A stretch of 64,000 nt of DNA from Flavobacterium lotistagni (GCF_011392125.1 NZ_JAAJBU010000012.1:35912-99911), one strand, 5' to 3'. Numbered from the stretch's first letter, positions 9,160 to 18,404 are shown. The notes: generated by a model from the sequence alone, not told the origin. A program made the numbers and translations.

Positions 9160-9395
9160 TTCGAATGGTAGAATTAACGGTGTTTGTTGCTGTAAGCTTT
9201 AGGCTTTAAGCAATAGGCTCTTTTTGTGGAATTAACGGTGGAAATAGCGTATAGCTTACAGCTTATTGCTTATAGCTTTTTGTGGAATTAGCGGTGTTTG
9301 TTGCTGTAGGCTTTAGGCAGTAAGCAGTAGGCTTTTTTTTTGTGGAATTAGCTTATAGCTTATTGCTTATTGCTTAGAGCTTTTTTTGTGGAATT
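9160..9395 (+). repeat. Intergenic repeat family 1, block 1
   Basis: Two short modules alternate here: one built on GCTGTAGGCTTTAGGC and GTAAGCAGTAGGC, the other on GCTTATAGCTTATTGC, each followed by a T-run and TGTGGAATTAGCGGTG. The same modules recur at 12970-13205 in this orientation and at 38930-39115 and 39880-40250 in the opposite one. Arms such as GCTTACAGC and GCTGTAAGC are complementary, so transcripts could fold. The rest of this gap (9396-9519) shows nothing recognisable. Confidence 0.8.
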
Positions 9396-9519
9396 CAAAG
9401 CCAACAAATACTTCATTGAAAAAAGTTTTAACTCAAAAACAGCGGTTCAACCTTTGGTAAATAAAACCGGCAACCACCAACTACCACCTCCAACCTATTT
9501 GTTAACCTTCTCTTAGCGC

Positions 9520-9547
9520 TTGATTTACATGACCTGCTTTATCTTTG
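9520..9547 (+). promoter_or_regulatory. Putative promoter for the GH1 gene
   Basis: TTG at 9520-9522, a 17-bp spacer and a perfect TAnnTTTG box, TATCTTTG, at 9540-9547. It is followed directly by the small dyad TTGGT-TGT-ACCAA (9545-9557), which could be an operator overlapping the start of transcription. The leader to ATG 9679 would be about 125 nt. Confidence 0.6.
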
Positions 9548-9678
9548 GTTGTACCAACAAAGTAGTTTATGATTTATTTCCACAGTTTTAGAAATATTTT
9601 GACTCTTGTCAAGCAGTGGCTTTTTCTTCGGGCCATGCAGTCTACTTTTCTCCATTGATTGATGATTGCCGATCGCCG

Positions 9679-11031
9679 ATGGATCAAAGCCTAGCTACAG
9701 ACTTGAACAAAGCAGCCTTTGGACCTGATTTTCATTGGGGCGTTTCGACGGCTGCCTTCCAAATTGAGGGTGCAGCAGAAACTGATGGCAAAGGTTTGTC
9801 TGTATGGGATGTGTTTGCTTCTCGAAAAAATAAAATAAAAAATGGGCATCGGCCCGGAGACGCTTGCAATTTTTATCACCAATATGCCGACGATATTGGT
9901 TTGATGGCTGAGCTGAATATCCCTAATTTTCGTTTTTCTTTGAGTTGGAGCCGATTATTACCCGCTGGAGTTGGGGCGGTCAACCCCAAAGGAATTGATT
10001 ACTACAATAGGGTCATCGATACTTTACTGGAAAAGGGCATCACTCCTTGGGTTACCTTATACCATTGGGATTTGCCTCATGCCTTAGAGCAACGTGGCGG
10101 TTGGACCCATCGCGATATTGTGTCATGGTTTTCTGAGTATACTGCCTTGTGTGCCCAGCATTATGGCGACCGTGTGAAGCATTTCATGGTGATGAACGAG
10201 CCTTCCGTGTTTACAGGTGCAGGATATTTTCTGGGCGTTCATGCCCCAGGCAGAAGAGGATTATCGAATTACCTTAAAGCCATTCACCACAGTACTTTGG
10301 CCACTGCAACAGGAGCCAATATCTTGCGGGCAGCACTTCCGAAGGCCCAAATTGGGACTACTTTTTCGTGTACCCATCTCGAACCATACACCCACTCGCC
10401 TAGTCATATTCGCGCAACCCAACGCGTAGACACACTTTTGAACCGCACTTTTATTGAGCCCCTTCTGGGTTTGGGTTATCCGATTGCCGATTTCTCGGTA
10501 CTGAAGAAAATCGAAAAATACATCCAACCCGATGATTATGATAAAATGGCCTTCGATTTTGATTTTATCGGTATTCAATGTTATACCCGAGAGATTGTGA
10601 AAGCTTCGCTCTGGACACCATACATCGGGGCATCGATTGTAAAAGCATCCCAACGCAAAGTGCCGCATACCTTGATGAATTGGGAGGTCTATCCAGAGGC
10701 CATCTACGAAATGATTAAAAAATTCAGCGCTTATCCACAAATCAAAAAACTTATTGTTACAGAAAATGGGGCGGCGTTCCCCGATGTGTGGCAATCAGGA
10801 GCAGTCAATGACGTCAAACGCACCGAATACCTGCAAGGGTATCTTAAAGAAGTGCTGCGCGCCAAAAGAGAAGGCCACAAAACAGACGGATATTTTGTCT
10901 GGACCTTGACTGACAATTTCGAATGGGCTGAAGGATTTCACCCGCGATTTGGGCTGGTGCATGTAGATTTCGAAACACAACAACGCACCGTCAAGAATTC
11001 AGGATTATGGTATCGGGATTTTTTGAAATAA
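9679..11031 (+). CDS. Beta-glucosidase, glycoside hydrolase family 1
   Basis: Retaining glycosidase that cleaves beta-linked glucosides or related sugars. I use ATG 9679 (MDQSLATDL) rather than the GTG at 9616; it gives 450 residues, the usual GH1 length, just before the family start GPDFHWGVSTAAFQIEG. The acid/base Glu174 is in VMNEPSV, the nucleophile Glu362 in VTENG, and WTLTDNFEWAEG near the end is the sugar-binding signature. There is no signal peptide, so it should be cytoplasmic and act on imported oligosaccharides. The glycosyltransferase gene follows after 39 bp and is probably co-transcribed. Confidence 0.93.
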   Translation: MDQSLATDLNKAAFGPDFHWGVSTAAFQIEGAAETDGKGLSVWDVFASRKNKIKNGHRPGDACNFYHQYADDIGLMAELNIPNFRFSLSWSRLLPAGVGAVNPKGIDYYNRVIDTLLEKGITPWVTLYHWDLPHALEQRGGWTHRDIVSWFSEYTALCAQHYGDRVKHFMVMNEPSVFTGAGYFLGVHAPGRRGLSNYLKAIHHSTLATATGANILRAALPKAQIGTTFSCTHLEPYTHSPSHIRATQRVDTLLNRTFIEPLLGLGYPIADFSVLKKIEKYIQPDDYDKMAFDFDFIGIQCYTREIVKASLWTPYIGASIVKASQRKVPHTLMNWEVYPEAIYEMIKKFSAYPQIKKLIVTENGAAFPDVWQSGAVNDVKRTEYLQGYLKEVLRAKREGHKTDGYFVWTLTDNFEWAEGFHPRFGLVHVDFETQQRTVKNSGLWYRDFLK

Positions 11032-11070
11032 CCTCTAGAACAAAAGTATTACCTTCAAAAGGAAGACCAC

Positions 11071-12057
11071 ATGAAAATACTCTACGCTATTCAAGGCACC
11101 GGCAACGGACATTTGAGCCGTGCTCTTGATATCATTCCTTGCTTGCAGCGCCACGGCGAAGTCGATATCTTGGTGAGCGGTATCCAAGGCGATTTGAAAC
11201 TGCCTTATGCCGTGAAATACCAACTCAAAGGACTCAGCTTTATTTTTGGCAAAAAAGGCGGGGTCGATTTGCTCAAAACCATTACCCGGAGCCATCCGCG
11301 CAAACTCTATCAAAGCATCCAGCAGTTGCCGGTGGAAACTTATGACTTGGTGATTAACGACTTTGAACCCGTATCCGCTTGGGCTTGCTTTGTCAAAAAC
11401 AAACCTTGCATTGCACTCAGCCATCAAGCGGCAGTACTATCCAAAGATTTTCCGCAACCAGAAGAAACCGATAAATTGGGCCAACTCATCTTGCAAAATT
11501 ATGCCCCAGCCGATTATAAATACGGTTTTCATTTCAGAGGCAATGACAACGATATTTTCACACCCGTGGTAAGAAAGCAAGTTCGCGAACTAAACGTGAC
11601 CGACCAAGGACATTACACGGTGTATCTTCCTTCCTACAGCGATGAGTTGCTCATTGAAAGACTTTCTGCCTTTGAACAAGTACAGTGGCAGGTATTCTCC
11701 AAACACAACCACAAAAAAATTGTTCACCAAAATATCATCATCGAGCCCATCAATGGCGAACGCTTCATTAACAGCATGGCTGCCAGTACCGGAGTATTGT
11801 GTGGTGCCGGATTTGAAACCCCAGCCGAAGCTCTATTTTTAGGCAAGAAATTGCTCGTGATTCCGATGAAAAACCAATACGAACAACAACTCAACGCAGA
11901 AGCCTTGCGCCAAATGAATGTACCGGTCATCAAAAGCTTAAAACCCAAATGGAACGCCGTCATCGCAGATTGGCTCGACAACGGAAAGCGTATCGCGGTA
12001 AATTACCCAGACAAAACCCAAGAAATCATTGATGGCATCGTCGCCAAACACGCTTAG
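11071..12057 (+). CDS. Glycosyltransferase, MurG/GT28-like fold
   Basis: 328 residues from ATG 11071. The N-terminal AIQGTGNGHLSRA (about residues 6-18) is the nucleotide-fold glycine motif of the MurG/GT-B superfamily, and CGAGFETPAEAL (about 246-258) followed by a conserved basic and Gln-rich segment is the donor-nucleotide site of the C-terminal Rossmann half. No TM helix, so a peripheral or soluble enzyme. Its 3' end overlaps the 3' end of the convergent metallophosphoesterase gene by 4 bp. The pairing suggests envelope glycolipid chemistry, but donor and acceptor are unknown. Confidence 0.82.
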   Translation: MKILYAIQGTGNGHLSRALDIIPCLQRHGEVDILVSGIQGDLKLPYAVKYQLKGLSFIFGKKGGVDLLKTITRSHPRKLYQSIQQLPVETYDLVINDFEPVSAWACFVKNKPCIALSHQAAVLSKDFPQPEETDKLGQLILQNYAPADYKYGFHFRGNDNDIFTPVVRKQVRELNVTDQGHYTVYLPSYSDELLIERLSAFEQVQWQVFSKHNHKKIVHQNIIIEPINGERFINSMAASTGVLCGAGFETPAEALFLGKKLLVIPMKNQYEQQLNAEALRQMNVPVIKSLKPKWNAVIADWLDNGKRIAVNYPDKTQEIIDGIVAKHA

Positions 12058-12905
12058 ATCGTCTTGTCGTCCATGACTTCAATCATGAGGGTTTTGATGT
12101 TAAGTAAGCTGTTCAAATCTTCCACATCAGTAACCGATTCATTGCCTTTAGTTTCAGGAAAATCAGCTGCATCATACCGGAAAATTTCCCATTGGCCTTG
12201 GTGGTATTCCAGTGCCGTAAGATTCTCCACCCAATCGCCAGAATTGAGGTAAGTTACTTTACCCTTATCTGTTTTAATTTCCCGGATTTCAGGTTGGTGA
12301 ATGTGTCCGCAAATCACATAATGATAGCCTTTTTCGATAGCCAGTTCGGCTGCCGTATTTTCAAAATCGTTGATAAATTTCACAGCATCTTTGAACTGCG
12401 CTTTAATCCGTTTGGAAAAACTCATTTTTTCACTACCGAGTAATTTCAACCCCCAATTCACAAACCGGTTCAGCAAAATCAAGGTATCATACCCTATTGC
12501 TCCGAGCTTGGCCAACCATTTAGAATGTTGCATCGTGACATCGAATACATCACCATGAAAAATCCAGGCCTTACGACCATCAAGTTCCAATATCAGCTTA
12601 TTTTGCAACTTGAAACTGCCCACACTCAAATCGGCAAACTTGCGCAACATCTCATCATGATTGCCCGTGAGGTAATATACCGGCACATTCTCGGCCACAT
12701 ACTTCATGATTCGGCGCACCACTTTCATGTGCGACTGCGGCCAATAGGATTTACTGAATTGCCAAATGTCGATAATATCGCCATTGAGTACGATGGCTTT
12801 GGGCTGGATGCTCTGTAAATAAGCGAGAAGTTCCTTGGCATGACACCCATAAGTTCCCAGGTGCACGTCTGATAAAATGACAAGGTCGACTTGGCGTTTT
12901 CCCAT
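12054..12905 (-). CDS. Calcineurin-like metallophosphoesterase, LpxH-like
   Basis: 283 residues starting at ATG 12905 (MGKRQVDL); a TTG two codons further up is less likely. The metal-binding blocks are complete and in order: SDVHLG, NGDIIDIW, TGNHDE, HGDVFD and GHIHQPEI. Spacing and the HGDVFD block resemble UDP-2,3-diacylglucosamine pyrophosphohydrolase (LpxH) of lipid A synthesis, so a UDP-sugar-lipid or related pyrophosphate is the best guess. No signal peptide; probably a peripheral inner-membrane enzyme. It converges on the glycosyltransferase gene. Confidence 0.85.
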   Translation of the reverse strand: MGKRQVDLVILSDVHLGTYGCHAKELLAYLQSIQPKAIVLNGDIIDIWQFSKSYWPQSHMKVVRRIMKYVAENVPVYYLTGNHDEMLRKFADLSVGSFKLQNKLILELDGRKAWIFHGDVFDVTMQHSKWLAKLGAIGYDTLILLNRFVNWGLKLLGSEKMSFSKRIKAQFKDAVKFINDFENTAAELAIEKGYHYVICGHIHQPEIREIKTDKGKVTYLNSGDWVENLTALEYHQGQWEIFRYDAADFPETKGNESVTDVEDLNSLLNIKTLMIEVMDDKTI

Positions 12906-12969
12906 ACACAAGTGTAGCCAACCAGTGCAAACCCAAGGTTAAATTGAGGTGATGAAATTGTGATTTGTT

Positions 12970-13205
12970 TGGTTGTTGGTTCTAGGCTTTAGGCTATAAG
13001 CTTTAAGCAATAGGCTTTAGGCTTTAAGCAATAGGCTCTTTTTGTGGAATTAACGATGGCAATAGCTTATAGCTTATTGCTTATAGCTTTTTGTGGAATT
13101 ATCGGTGTTTGTTGCTGTAAGCAGTAGGCTCTTTTTGTGGAATTAACGGTGGAATTAGCTTACAGCTTTTTTGTGAAATTAGCTTACAGCTTTTCATTGT
13201 GGAAT
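12970..13205 (+). repeat. Intergenic repeat family 1, block 2
   Basis: Same alternating modules as at 9160-9395 and in the same orientation: TAGGCTTTAAGCAATAGGC, a T-run, TGTGGAATTAACG, then TATAGCTTATTGCTTATAGC and so on. It fills most of the gap between the metallophosphoesterase gene and the terminator at 13254. Confidence 0.8.
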
Positions 13206-13253
13206 TGTCAGTTGCGGATTGTTCTCTATTGGGGCACCTCAATTTATTCCATA

Positions 13254-13279
13254 AAAAAACGGGCTGGGGGGCCCGTTTT
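13254..13279 (-). terminator. Rho-independent terminator of the 13300-13722 gene
   Basis: The inverted repeat AAAACGGGC / GCCCGTTTT (arms 13256-13264 and 13271-13279) has a six-base loop. On the minus strand the GC stem is followed by seven T residues, 20 bp after the stop codon of the coiled-coil gene. Confidence 0.85.
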
Positions 13280-13299
13280 CCTACTCAAGCAAAAGCTAT

Positions 13300-13722
13300 T
13301 TAAGCCTGTGCTATGAGTTCTGCTTTTCTGGCTTCGAGTATCGTAATGAAACCATTGACTTCTGAGAGCTCGTTTTGTACGCGAGCCAAATCGACTTCCT
13401 TTTCAATCAAGGCCACCACGCCATTGCTTTCTTTGCGGGTTTCGATCAGAAACTTTTTGTACTCTAATCGGGTTTTCTTGTTGATGGCGTCTTCTTTTGA
13501 ATTCCCATCAGGCAACATCGAAATGATGGTTTCTGTAGCGGAAATCTCGGCGACCACCCCTTGAAGTTCTGCATCGAGTTCTGCCGAAGTAGCAGTATAT
13601 CTAGCCGTTAAACGCTCATCAGAAAGCTTTTTAAATTCTAAATCTGCTTTCTCTTTAGAAGCCCAAGACAACAACACATTACAGTCGGCTACCTCTGTAA
13701 CATTGGCAATTGAATAATTCAT
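13300..13722 (-). CDS. Hypothetical coiled-coil protein
   Basis: 140 residues, almost entirely helical with dense Glu/Lys and leucine spacing (for example about residues 18-35 and 88-135), so probably a long coiled coil. No signal peptide or TM segment. It has its own terminator and sits 119 bp downstream of an XRE-family gene on the same strand, from which it is separated by an AT-rich gap. Function unknown. Confidence 0.7.
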   Translation of the reverse strand: MNYSIANVTEVADCNVLLSWASKEKADLEFKKLSDERLTARYTATSAELDAELQGVVAEISATETIISMLPDGNSKEDAINKKTRLEYKKFLIETRKESNGVVALIEKEVDLARVQNELSEVNGFITILEARKAELIAQA

Positions 13723-13841
13723 AATAAAAAGAATTAAAAGTTAATAATGCTTCTGAATTTTCAAATGCCGAACCAAAAAAGTTAATTTATTGAATATTTA
13801 AAATATATTTAACATAAAACAAAAGCTATTGACAATCAAGC

Positions 13842-14384
13842 CTATATTTCACCTCCAGTATTTTCAAGTGATTTCCCCAATTTGCGCAATTGTGACTCGA
13901 GCAATAGTTTTTCGAGTTCGAGTAATTCGTTGCGGTGTTTTTGCTTCTCGATTTGAGCCAAAAGCACCTCAGTAGCTATTTTATTACCGGTGAACAACAC
14001 CACCCGCACCACGACCGGGGTTGATTTGCTGTGCTGCCGCTGCACAAGAAAATCCTCAAGCAACTCGCGCCGGGCTTGCCATTGGGCCTCCCGTTCTATT
14101 TTAACAATCTCCCGCTGCAGCCGCATTTGCTGAAAAGCCAACTCGCGCAACTTCAACTCAACATTTGCAATCTGCTGTGCCCTAGCGTGGGCCCGACGCT
14201 CGGGTTGTTGCTCGGCGCTTTGCACAAACGCAAGCATCTCGGCCAACAACTGTTGTGCAGGCAAAGGCAGATCGCGCTTGCCCGATTCAAACATAGACCA
14301 TTGACTGCGGCTGATACCCAACAACATAGCGGCTTCAAGCTGGGTCACACCTAATAAATGCCGGATAGGGTTTTCTTTTTTCAT
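13842..14384 (-). CDS. XRE-family helix-turn-helix protein with coiled-coil tail
   Basis: 180 residues. The N-terminus holds a helix-turn-helix of the Cro/CI type (GVTQLEAAMLLGISRSQWSM, about residues 12-31), followed by a long Gln/Glu/Arg-rich coiled coil. Its upstream region is shared, divergently, with the hsdM operon and contains the four TGTGTCAAA half-sites at 14436-14517, so it is the natural candidate to bind them and control itself or the R-M genes. That link is inference. It is not a typical short C-protein of restriction systems, because the tail is unusually long. Confidence 0.75.
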   Translation of the reverse strand: MKKENPIRHLLGVTQLEAAMLLGISRSQWSMFESGKRDLPLPAQQLLAEMLAFVQSAEQQPERRAHARAQQIANVELKLRELAFQQMRLQREIVKIEREAQWQARRELLEDFLVQRQHSKSTPVVVRVVLFTGNKIATEVLLAQIEKQKHRNELLELEKLLLESQLRKLGKSLENTGGEI

Positions 14385-14435
14385 GGCCTTGAAGGTTAAA
14401 TTAATGGCCGCTCAAAAACAAAAACGTTGCCATGC

Positions 14436-14517
14436 TGTGTCAAATTGGAGAGCGATTTTAATTTTGACACCAAATCTGTGTCAAACTTCACGACAGTTCC
14501 AATTTTGACACAAATTT
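14436..14517. promoter_or_regulatory. Two tandem 41-bp dyad elements, candidate operators
   Basis: Inverted half-sites TGTGTCAAA and TTTTGACAC enclose a 17-bp centre. The whole unit occurs twice with an exact 41-bp period: left arms start at 14436 and 14477, right-arm segments AATTTTGACAC at 14460 and 14501. The array lies between the divergent XRE gene and hsdM, 52-133 bp from the first and 165-246 bp from the second. Confidence 0.75.
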
Positions 14518-14653
14518 TAAAAAATCGGGAATGCATCGGATCGGTAAAGTGGTATACCGAAAGAACACCTAGGTTGGCAAGGTTGCGGAAGAAGTTGAAA
14601 AATAATTTAATGAGAATCTATTTTCTGCGTGCGGTGGTTTGGGTATTTTTTGG

Positions 14654-14661
14654 TAGGTTTG
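14654..14661 (+). promoter_or_regulatory. Putative -7 box for the hsdM operon
   Basis: TAGGTTTG matches TAnnTTTG exactly and lies 20 bp before the hsdM ATG. No TTG is seen at the expected upstream distance, so this may be a weak or regulated promoter. Confidence 0.4.
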
Positions 14662-14681
14662 GCAAACTAGAACTTTACAGA

Positions 14682-16250
14682 ATGACAAAACAAACAAAGG
14701 CTAAAAAAGAAAAGTCTATTGAAGAAACCCTATGGGACTCGGCCAACAAATTAAGGGGCACGGTTGAATCATCAGAATACAAACACGTAGTATTGGGGCT
14801 CATCTTTTTAAAGTTTGCCGGAGACAAGTTTGACGAGCGCCGTCGCGAACTAATGGCCGAAGGCAAAGAAAAGTTTCTTGAGATGAAAGAGTTCTACAAT
14901 ATGCAGAACATTTTTTATCTGCCCGAGCAAGCCTGTTGGAGCCACATCATGGAGTTTTCAAAACAAAACGACATAGCGCTCAAAATAGACACGGCCTTAC
15001 ACACCATCGAGAAAAACAACCCTGCTTTAAAAGGCGCTTTGCCTGATAACTACTTCTCTCGTCTGAATATGGATGTGAGTAAACTGGCAGCCCTACTCGA
15101 CACGATTAACAATATTGATACACTACGCGACAAAGAGCAAGACATTGTAGGCCGCGTGTACGAATACTTTTTGAGCAAGTTTGCTTTGGCCGAAGGCAAA
15201 GGAAAGGGCGAATTCTATACCCCGAAAAGCATTGTCAACCTGATTGCCGAAATGATAGAGCCCTACAAAGGCATTATTTATGACCCCGCTTGTGGCTCAG
15301 GTGGTATGTTTGTACAAAGTATTAAGTTTATTGAAAGTCACCACGGCAATAAAAAAGAGGTCTCTATTTACGGGCAAGAATACACTGCTACCACGTATAA
15401 ATTGGCGAAGATGAACTTGGCAATTCGAGGGATTAACGCCAATTTGGGTGATGTTCCTGCCGATACCTTTGGCAAAGACCAGCACCCCGATTTGAAGGCC
15501 GACTTTATCATGGCCAACCCACCTTTTAACCAAAAGGATTGGCGGGCTACCGATGAACTCACCGATGACCCGCGTTGGCGGGGCTATGACGTACCGCCTA
15601 CCAGCAATGCCAACTATGGTTGGATATTAAACATGGTAAGCAAACTCTCGGAAAATGGGGTTGCCGGCTTTATCTTGGCTAATGGGGCGCTGAGCGGTGG
15701 CGGTACCGAATATGAAATACGCAAAAAGCTTATTGAAAACGATTTGGTGGAGGCGATTGTGATTTTGCCTCGTAATATGTTTTATACCACCGACATTAGT
15801 GTAACGCTTTGGATTTTGAACAAAAACAAAAAAGCAAGAACCGTTTCATTACCCGAAGAAACCCGCAACTACCGTAACCGCCAAAACGAAATCCTCTTTT
15901 TGGATTTACGACAAAAGGGAATACCCTTTGAAAAGAAATATACCCAATTCTCAGAAGATGAAGTGCGCGATATAGCTAGCACGTACCACACTTGGCAAAC
16001 GGGTAAAGATAGCTATCAAAACCAAGATGAGTTTTGCTATAGTGCTACTAAAAGCGAGGTAGTGGCTAAAGATTACTCCTTAGTACCTAGCAAGTACATT
16101 GCCTTTGTAAACCGCGATGAACAGATTGACTACGACGAAAAGATGAGAGTATTACAACAGGAAATTACTACCCTTTTACAAGAAGAAGCGCAATCGAAAC
16201 AGGATTTACTAACCGTTTTTAAAGAGTTAGGCTATGACATCAGGTTATAA
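14682..16250 (+). CDS. hsdM: Type I restriction-modification system, methyltransferase subunit HsdM
   Basis: N6-adenine methyltransferase and core of the R-M complex. The frame is open from 14427, but ATG 14682 (MTKQTKAKKEK) is taken as the start because family homology begins just after it (EETLWDSANKLRGTVE); this gives 522 residues. It has the HsdM N-terminal helical domain, GKGEFYTPKSIV, the AdoMet motif DPACGSGGMF (from residue 201) and the catalytic NPPF (from residue 279). It overlaps hsdS by 17 bp, so translation is probably coupled. Confidence 0.95.
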   Translation: MTKQTKAKKEKSIEETLWDSANKLRGTVESSEYKHVVLGLIFLKFAGDKFDERRRELMAEGKEKFLEMKEFYNMQNIFYLPEQACWSHIMEFSKQNDIALKIDTALHTIEKNNPALKGALPDNYFSRLNMDVSKLAALLDTINNIDTLRDKEQDIVGRVYEYFLSKFALAEGKGKGEFYTPKSIVNLIAEMIEPYKGIIYDPACGSGGMFVQSIKFIESHHGNKKEVSIYGQEYTATTYKLAKMNLAIRGINANLGDVPADTFGKDQHPDLKADFIMANPPFNQKDWRATDELTDDPRWRGYDVPPTSNANYGWILNMVSKLSENGVAGFILANGALSGGGTEYEIRKKLIENDLVEAIVILPRNMFYTTDISVTLWILNKNKKARTVSLPEETRNYRNRQNEILFLDLRQKGIPFEKKYTQFSEDEVRDIASTYHTWQTGKDSYQNQDEFCYSATKSEVVAKDYSLVPSKYIAFVNRDEQIDYDEKMRVLQQEITTLLQEEAQSKQDLLTVFKELGYDIRL

Positions 16251-17328
16251 ACGGTTGGGTGATTACATACAGCTTGTTGATGAAAGAAATAAATCTTTAG
16301 AAAAATTGCCTTTGATGGGCTTAAGTGTTTCTAAAGTTTTTTTTCCAACTATTGCAAACCTAGTTGGCACTGATATGTCAACTTATAAAATTGTTTATAG
16401 GAATCAATTTACTTATATAGCAGACACTTCAAGGCGTGGAGATAAAATTGCCATTGCCTTAAATGAAAAATTTGACAAAATGCTTGTTTCGCAAGCGTAT
16501 ACTCCTTTTGAAGTAAAAGACGAAAGTAAACTACATCCTGAATATTTAATGATGTGGTTTCGCCGCACCGAATTTGACCGTTATGCCCGATTCAAATCAC
16601 ATGGTAGTGCAAGAGAAATTTTTGATTGGCAAGAGATGTGCGACGTAATGCTTCCCATTCCTTCCCAAGAAAAACAACAACAACTCGTAAACGAATACCA
16701 TACGCTACAAAAACGGATTGACCTCAATAACCAATTGATTGCGAAGTTGGAAGAAACGGCACAGACGATTTATAAGCAGTGGTTTGTGGAGGGAATTGAT
16801 TTGGAGAATTTGCCTGAGGGTTGGAGATTAGGAAAGCTAACAGATTTAATTGAAGTAAAATATGGTAAAGCATATTCACATCTAGAAAAAGGTACTATAC
16901 CTCTATACGGTTCAGGAGGATTAATGGGAAAAGTTAATAAAGCACTTTATTCAAAACCAAGCGTCCTAATACCTAGAAAAGGTACTCTAAGCAATATTAT
17001 GTTTGTTAATGAACCTTTTTGGTGTGTTGACACAATGTTCTATTCAATTTTTAATGATGATGTGAATGGATATTACTCATTTTACATATTAAAGCAACTT
17101 GATTTTAACGCACTAGATCAAGGTTCAGCTGTTCCGAGTATGACCTCAGCATTTTTAAACAGTATTGACGTTGTTTTACCAACCAAAGATTCACTTACGA
17201 AATTTAATAATTCATTAAAAAAAATTGTAAAGCATAAAGAAATTATTGAAAAAGAAAATCTAAAACTAAATGAGTTAAAGGAGTTGTTGTTGGGTGAGAT
17301 GGCTAAAGGGGAATTAAAAAAGATATGA
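16234..17328 (+). CDS. hsdS: Type I restriction-modification system, specificity subunit HsdS
   Basis: 364 residues with two target-recognition domains (about 1-145 and 190-320), each followed by a helical dimerising spacer: QEKQQQLVNEYHTLQKRI with LIAKLEETAQTIYKQWFVE in the middle, and a Lys/Glu-rich helix ending LLLGEMAKGEL. The second half is much richer in A and T than hsdM, as often seen when recognition domains are exchanged. The recognition site cannot be read from sequence. The gene overlaps hsdM and is followed 24 bp later by the NdpA-like gene. Confidence 0.92.
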   Translation: MTSGYKRLGDYIQLVDERNKSLEKLPLMGLSVSKVFFPTIANLVGTDMSTYKIVYRNQFTYIADTSRRGDKIAIALNEKFDKMLVSQAYTPFEVKDESKLHPEYLMMWFRRTEFDRYARFKSHGSAREIFDWQEMCDVMLPIPSQEKQQQLVNEYHTLQKRIDLNNQLIAKLEETAQTIYKQWFVEGIDLENLPEGWRLGKLTDLIEVKYGKAYSHLEKGTIPLYGSGGLMGKVNKALYSKPSVLIPRKGTLSNIMFVNEPFWCVDTMFYSIFNDDVNGYYSFYILKQLDFNALDQGSAVPSMTSAFLNSIDVVLPTKDSLTKFNNSLKKIVKHKEIIEKENLKLNELKELLLGEMAKGELKKI

Positions 17329-17352
17329 TTGATAACATAAAACAATAAAATA

Positions 17353-18402
17353 ATGGCAGCTAGTAAAAAGAGAAAAGATAGTCTAGTAATAAAAAACTTC
17401 ATAATACATCAATTATTGAAAGAAGCTGGAAATAGAATAGTAAAATCGAAGGAAGCAAAAAAAACAATTACCATTACCGACAAAGAGCAAACTTTTCTTG
17501 CCAATTTAGATCAATCATATCATAAAAAATCAAATCCAATTTATGGGATTTTTGCTGATGAAAAACCAGAATTTAAAAATAATCTTGCGAGCTATGTCGA
17601 GGGAGAATTAGAATTTTATGACTTTTCAATGAGTGTAATGAATCATTACAAAAAAGTTTTGGAAGATACTGTTCCCGCCACCGGAGGTTACATGATTTTG
17701 TGTGAATATACAAATAAGATAACAGCTAAAGATTTGTTACTTGTTTTAATGATTAATAACAAAGATGGGTATGTTGTTAATGAAGATAACTTAACTCTTG
17801 AGAATATTAAAAATCTTGATTTGAGTAAAGTCGATGTTGCTTGTCTTATAAATCTGACAGAGTGGAAAAATATTGAAGATCACCTAGAGACTGATAGACA
17901 AACTTACCTGTCATTTGTAAAAGGTATGAAAAACATAAGTTACTATTTTATGACTTTTGTAGATGTTGACAATAAAAAGACGACGACAGAATCTACAAAT
18001 AGCCTAATCACGGCATTTGATGAATATTCTGATTCTAAAAGATGGGACAGAGATACCAAAATTAAAAAAAGAAATCAGATTTTCGAATATTGTCACGACT
18101 GCATGACTGCAAAGAAAGAAATACTACTATCCCGAATATCAAGTATTTTAGATCCCGACAATCCTGAAGAATTTCAAGATTTCGCAACCGAAGATGGTCG
18201 TAAGGTTAGCTCCGTAATCAGTGGTGACAAATCCAAAATGAAAATATTTAAGTATGTTAGTTATAGCGATGATAATCTAAAAATCGAATTTGACTCATCA
18301 TTATTAATTAATGAAATAATACATTTAAACGAAAACACTAAAAGATTAACGATTAAAAATCTACCCCAAGAATTAATTGATAAAATTAAAAACCTTAATT
18401 AA
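17353..18402 (+). CDS. Nucleoid-associated protein, NdpA/YejK family
   Basis: 349 residues, near the family's usual length of about 335. Collinear with my memory of E. coli YejK: IIHQLLKEA at the start, YGIFADEKP, GGYMILCEYT, VACLINLTEW, YLSFVKGMK...SYYFMTFVD, EYCHDC and a C-terminal KRLTIKNLPQ. YejK binds the nucleoid, so this product may bind DNA. It is AT-rich compared with hsdM and hsdR, lies between hsdS and hsdR, and is followed 2 bp later by a four-TM protein gene. In this setting it may be a sensor of foreign DNA rather than a housekeeping protein; that is inference. Confidence 0.85.
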   Translation: MAASKKRKDSLVIKNFIIHQLLKEAGNRIVKSKEAKKTITITDKEQTFLANLDQSYHKKSNPIYGIFADEKPEFKNNLASYVEGELEFYDFSMSVMNHYKKVLEDTVPATGGYMILCEYTNKITAKDLLLVLMINNKDGYVVNEDNLTLENIKNLDLSKVDVACLINLTEWKNIEDHLETDRQTYLSFVKGMKNISYYFMTFVDVDNKKTTTESTNSLITAFDEYSDSKRWDRDTKIKKRNQIFEYCHDCMTAKKEILLSRISSILDPDNPEEFQDFATEDGRKVSSVISGDKSKMKIFKYVSYSDDNLKIEFDSSLLINEIIHLNENTKRLTIKNLPQELIDKIKNLN

Positions 18403-18404
18403 TA

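Noticed and set aside
14427..14681. Open frame extending hsdM upstream by 85 codons
   Set aside because: It covers the operator-like dyads, has no family similarity, and HsdM homology begins right after ATG 14682.
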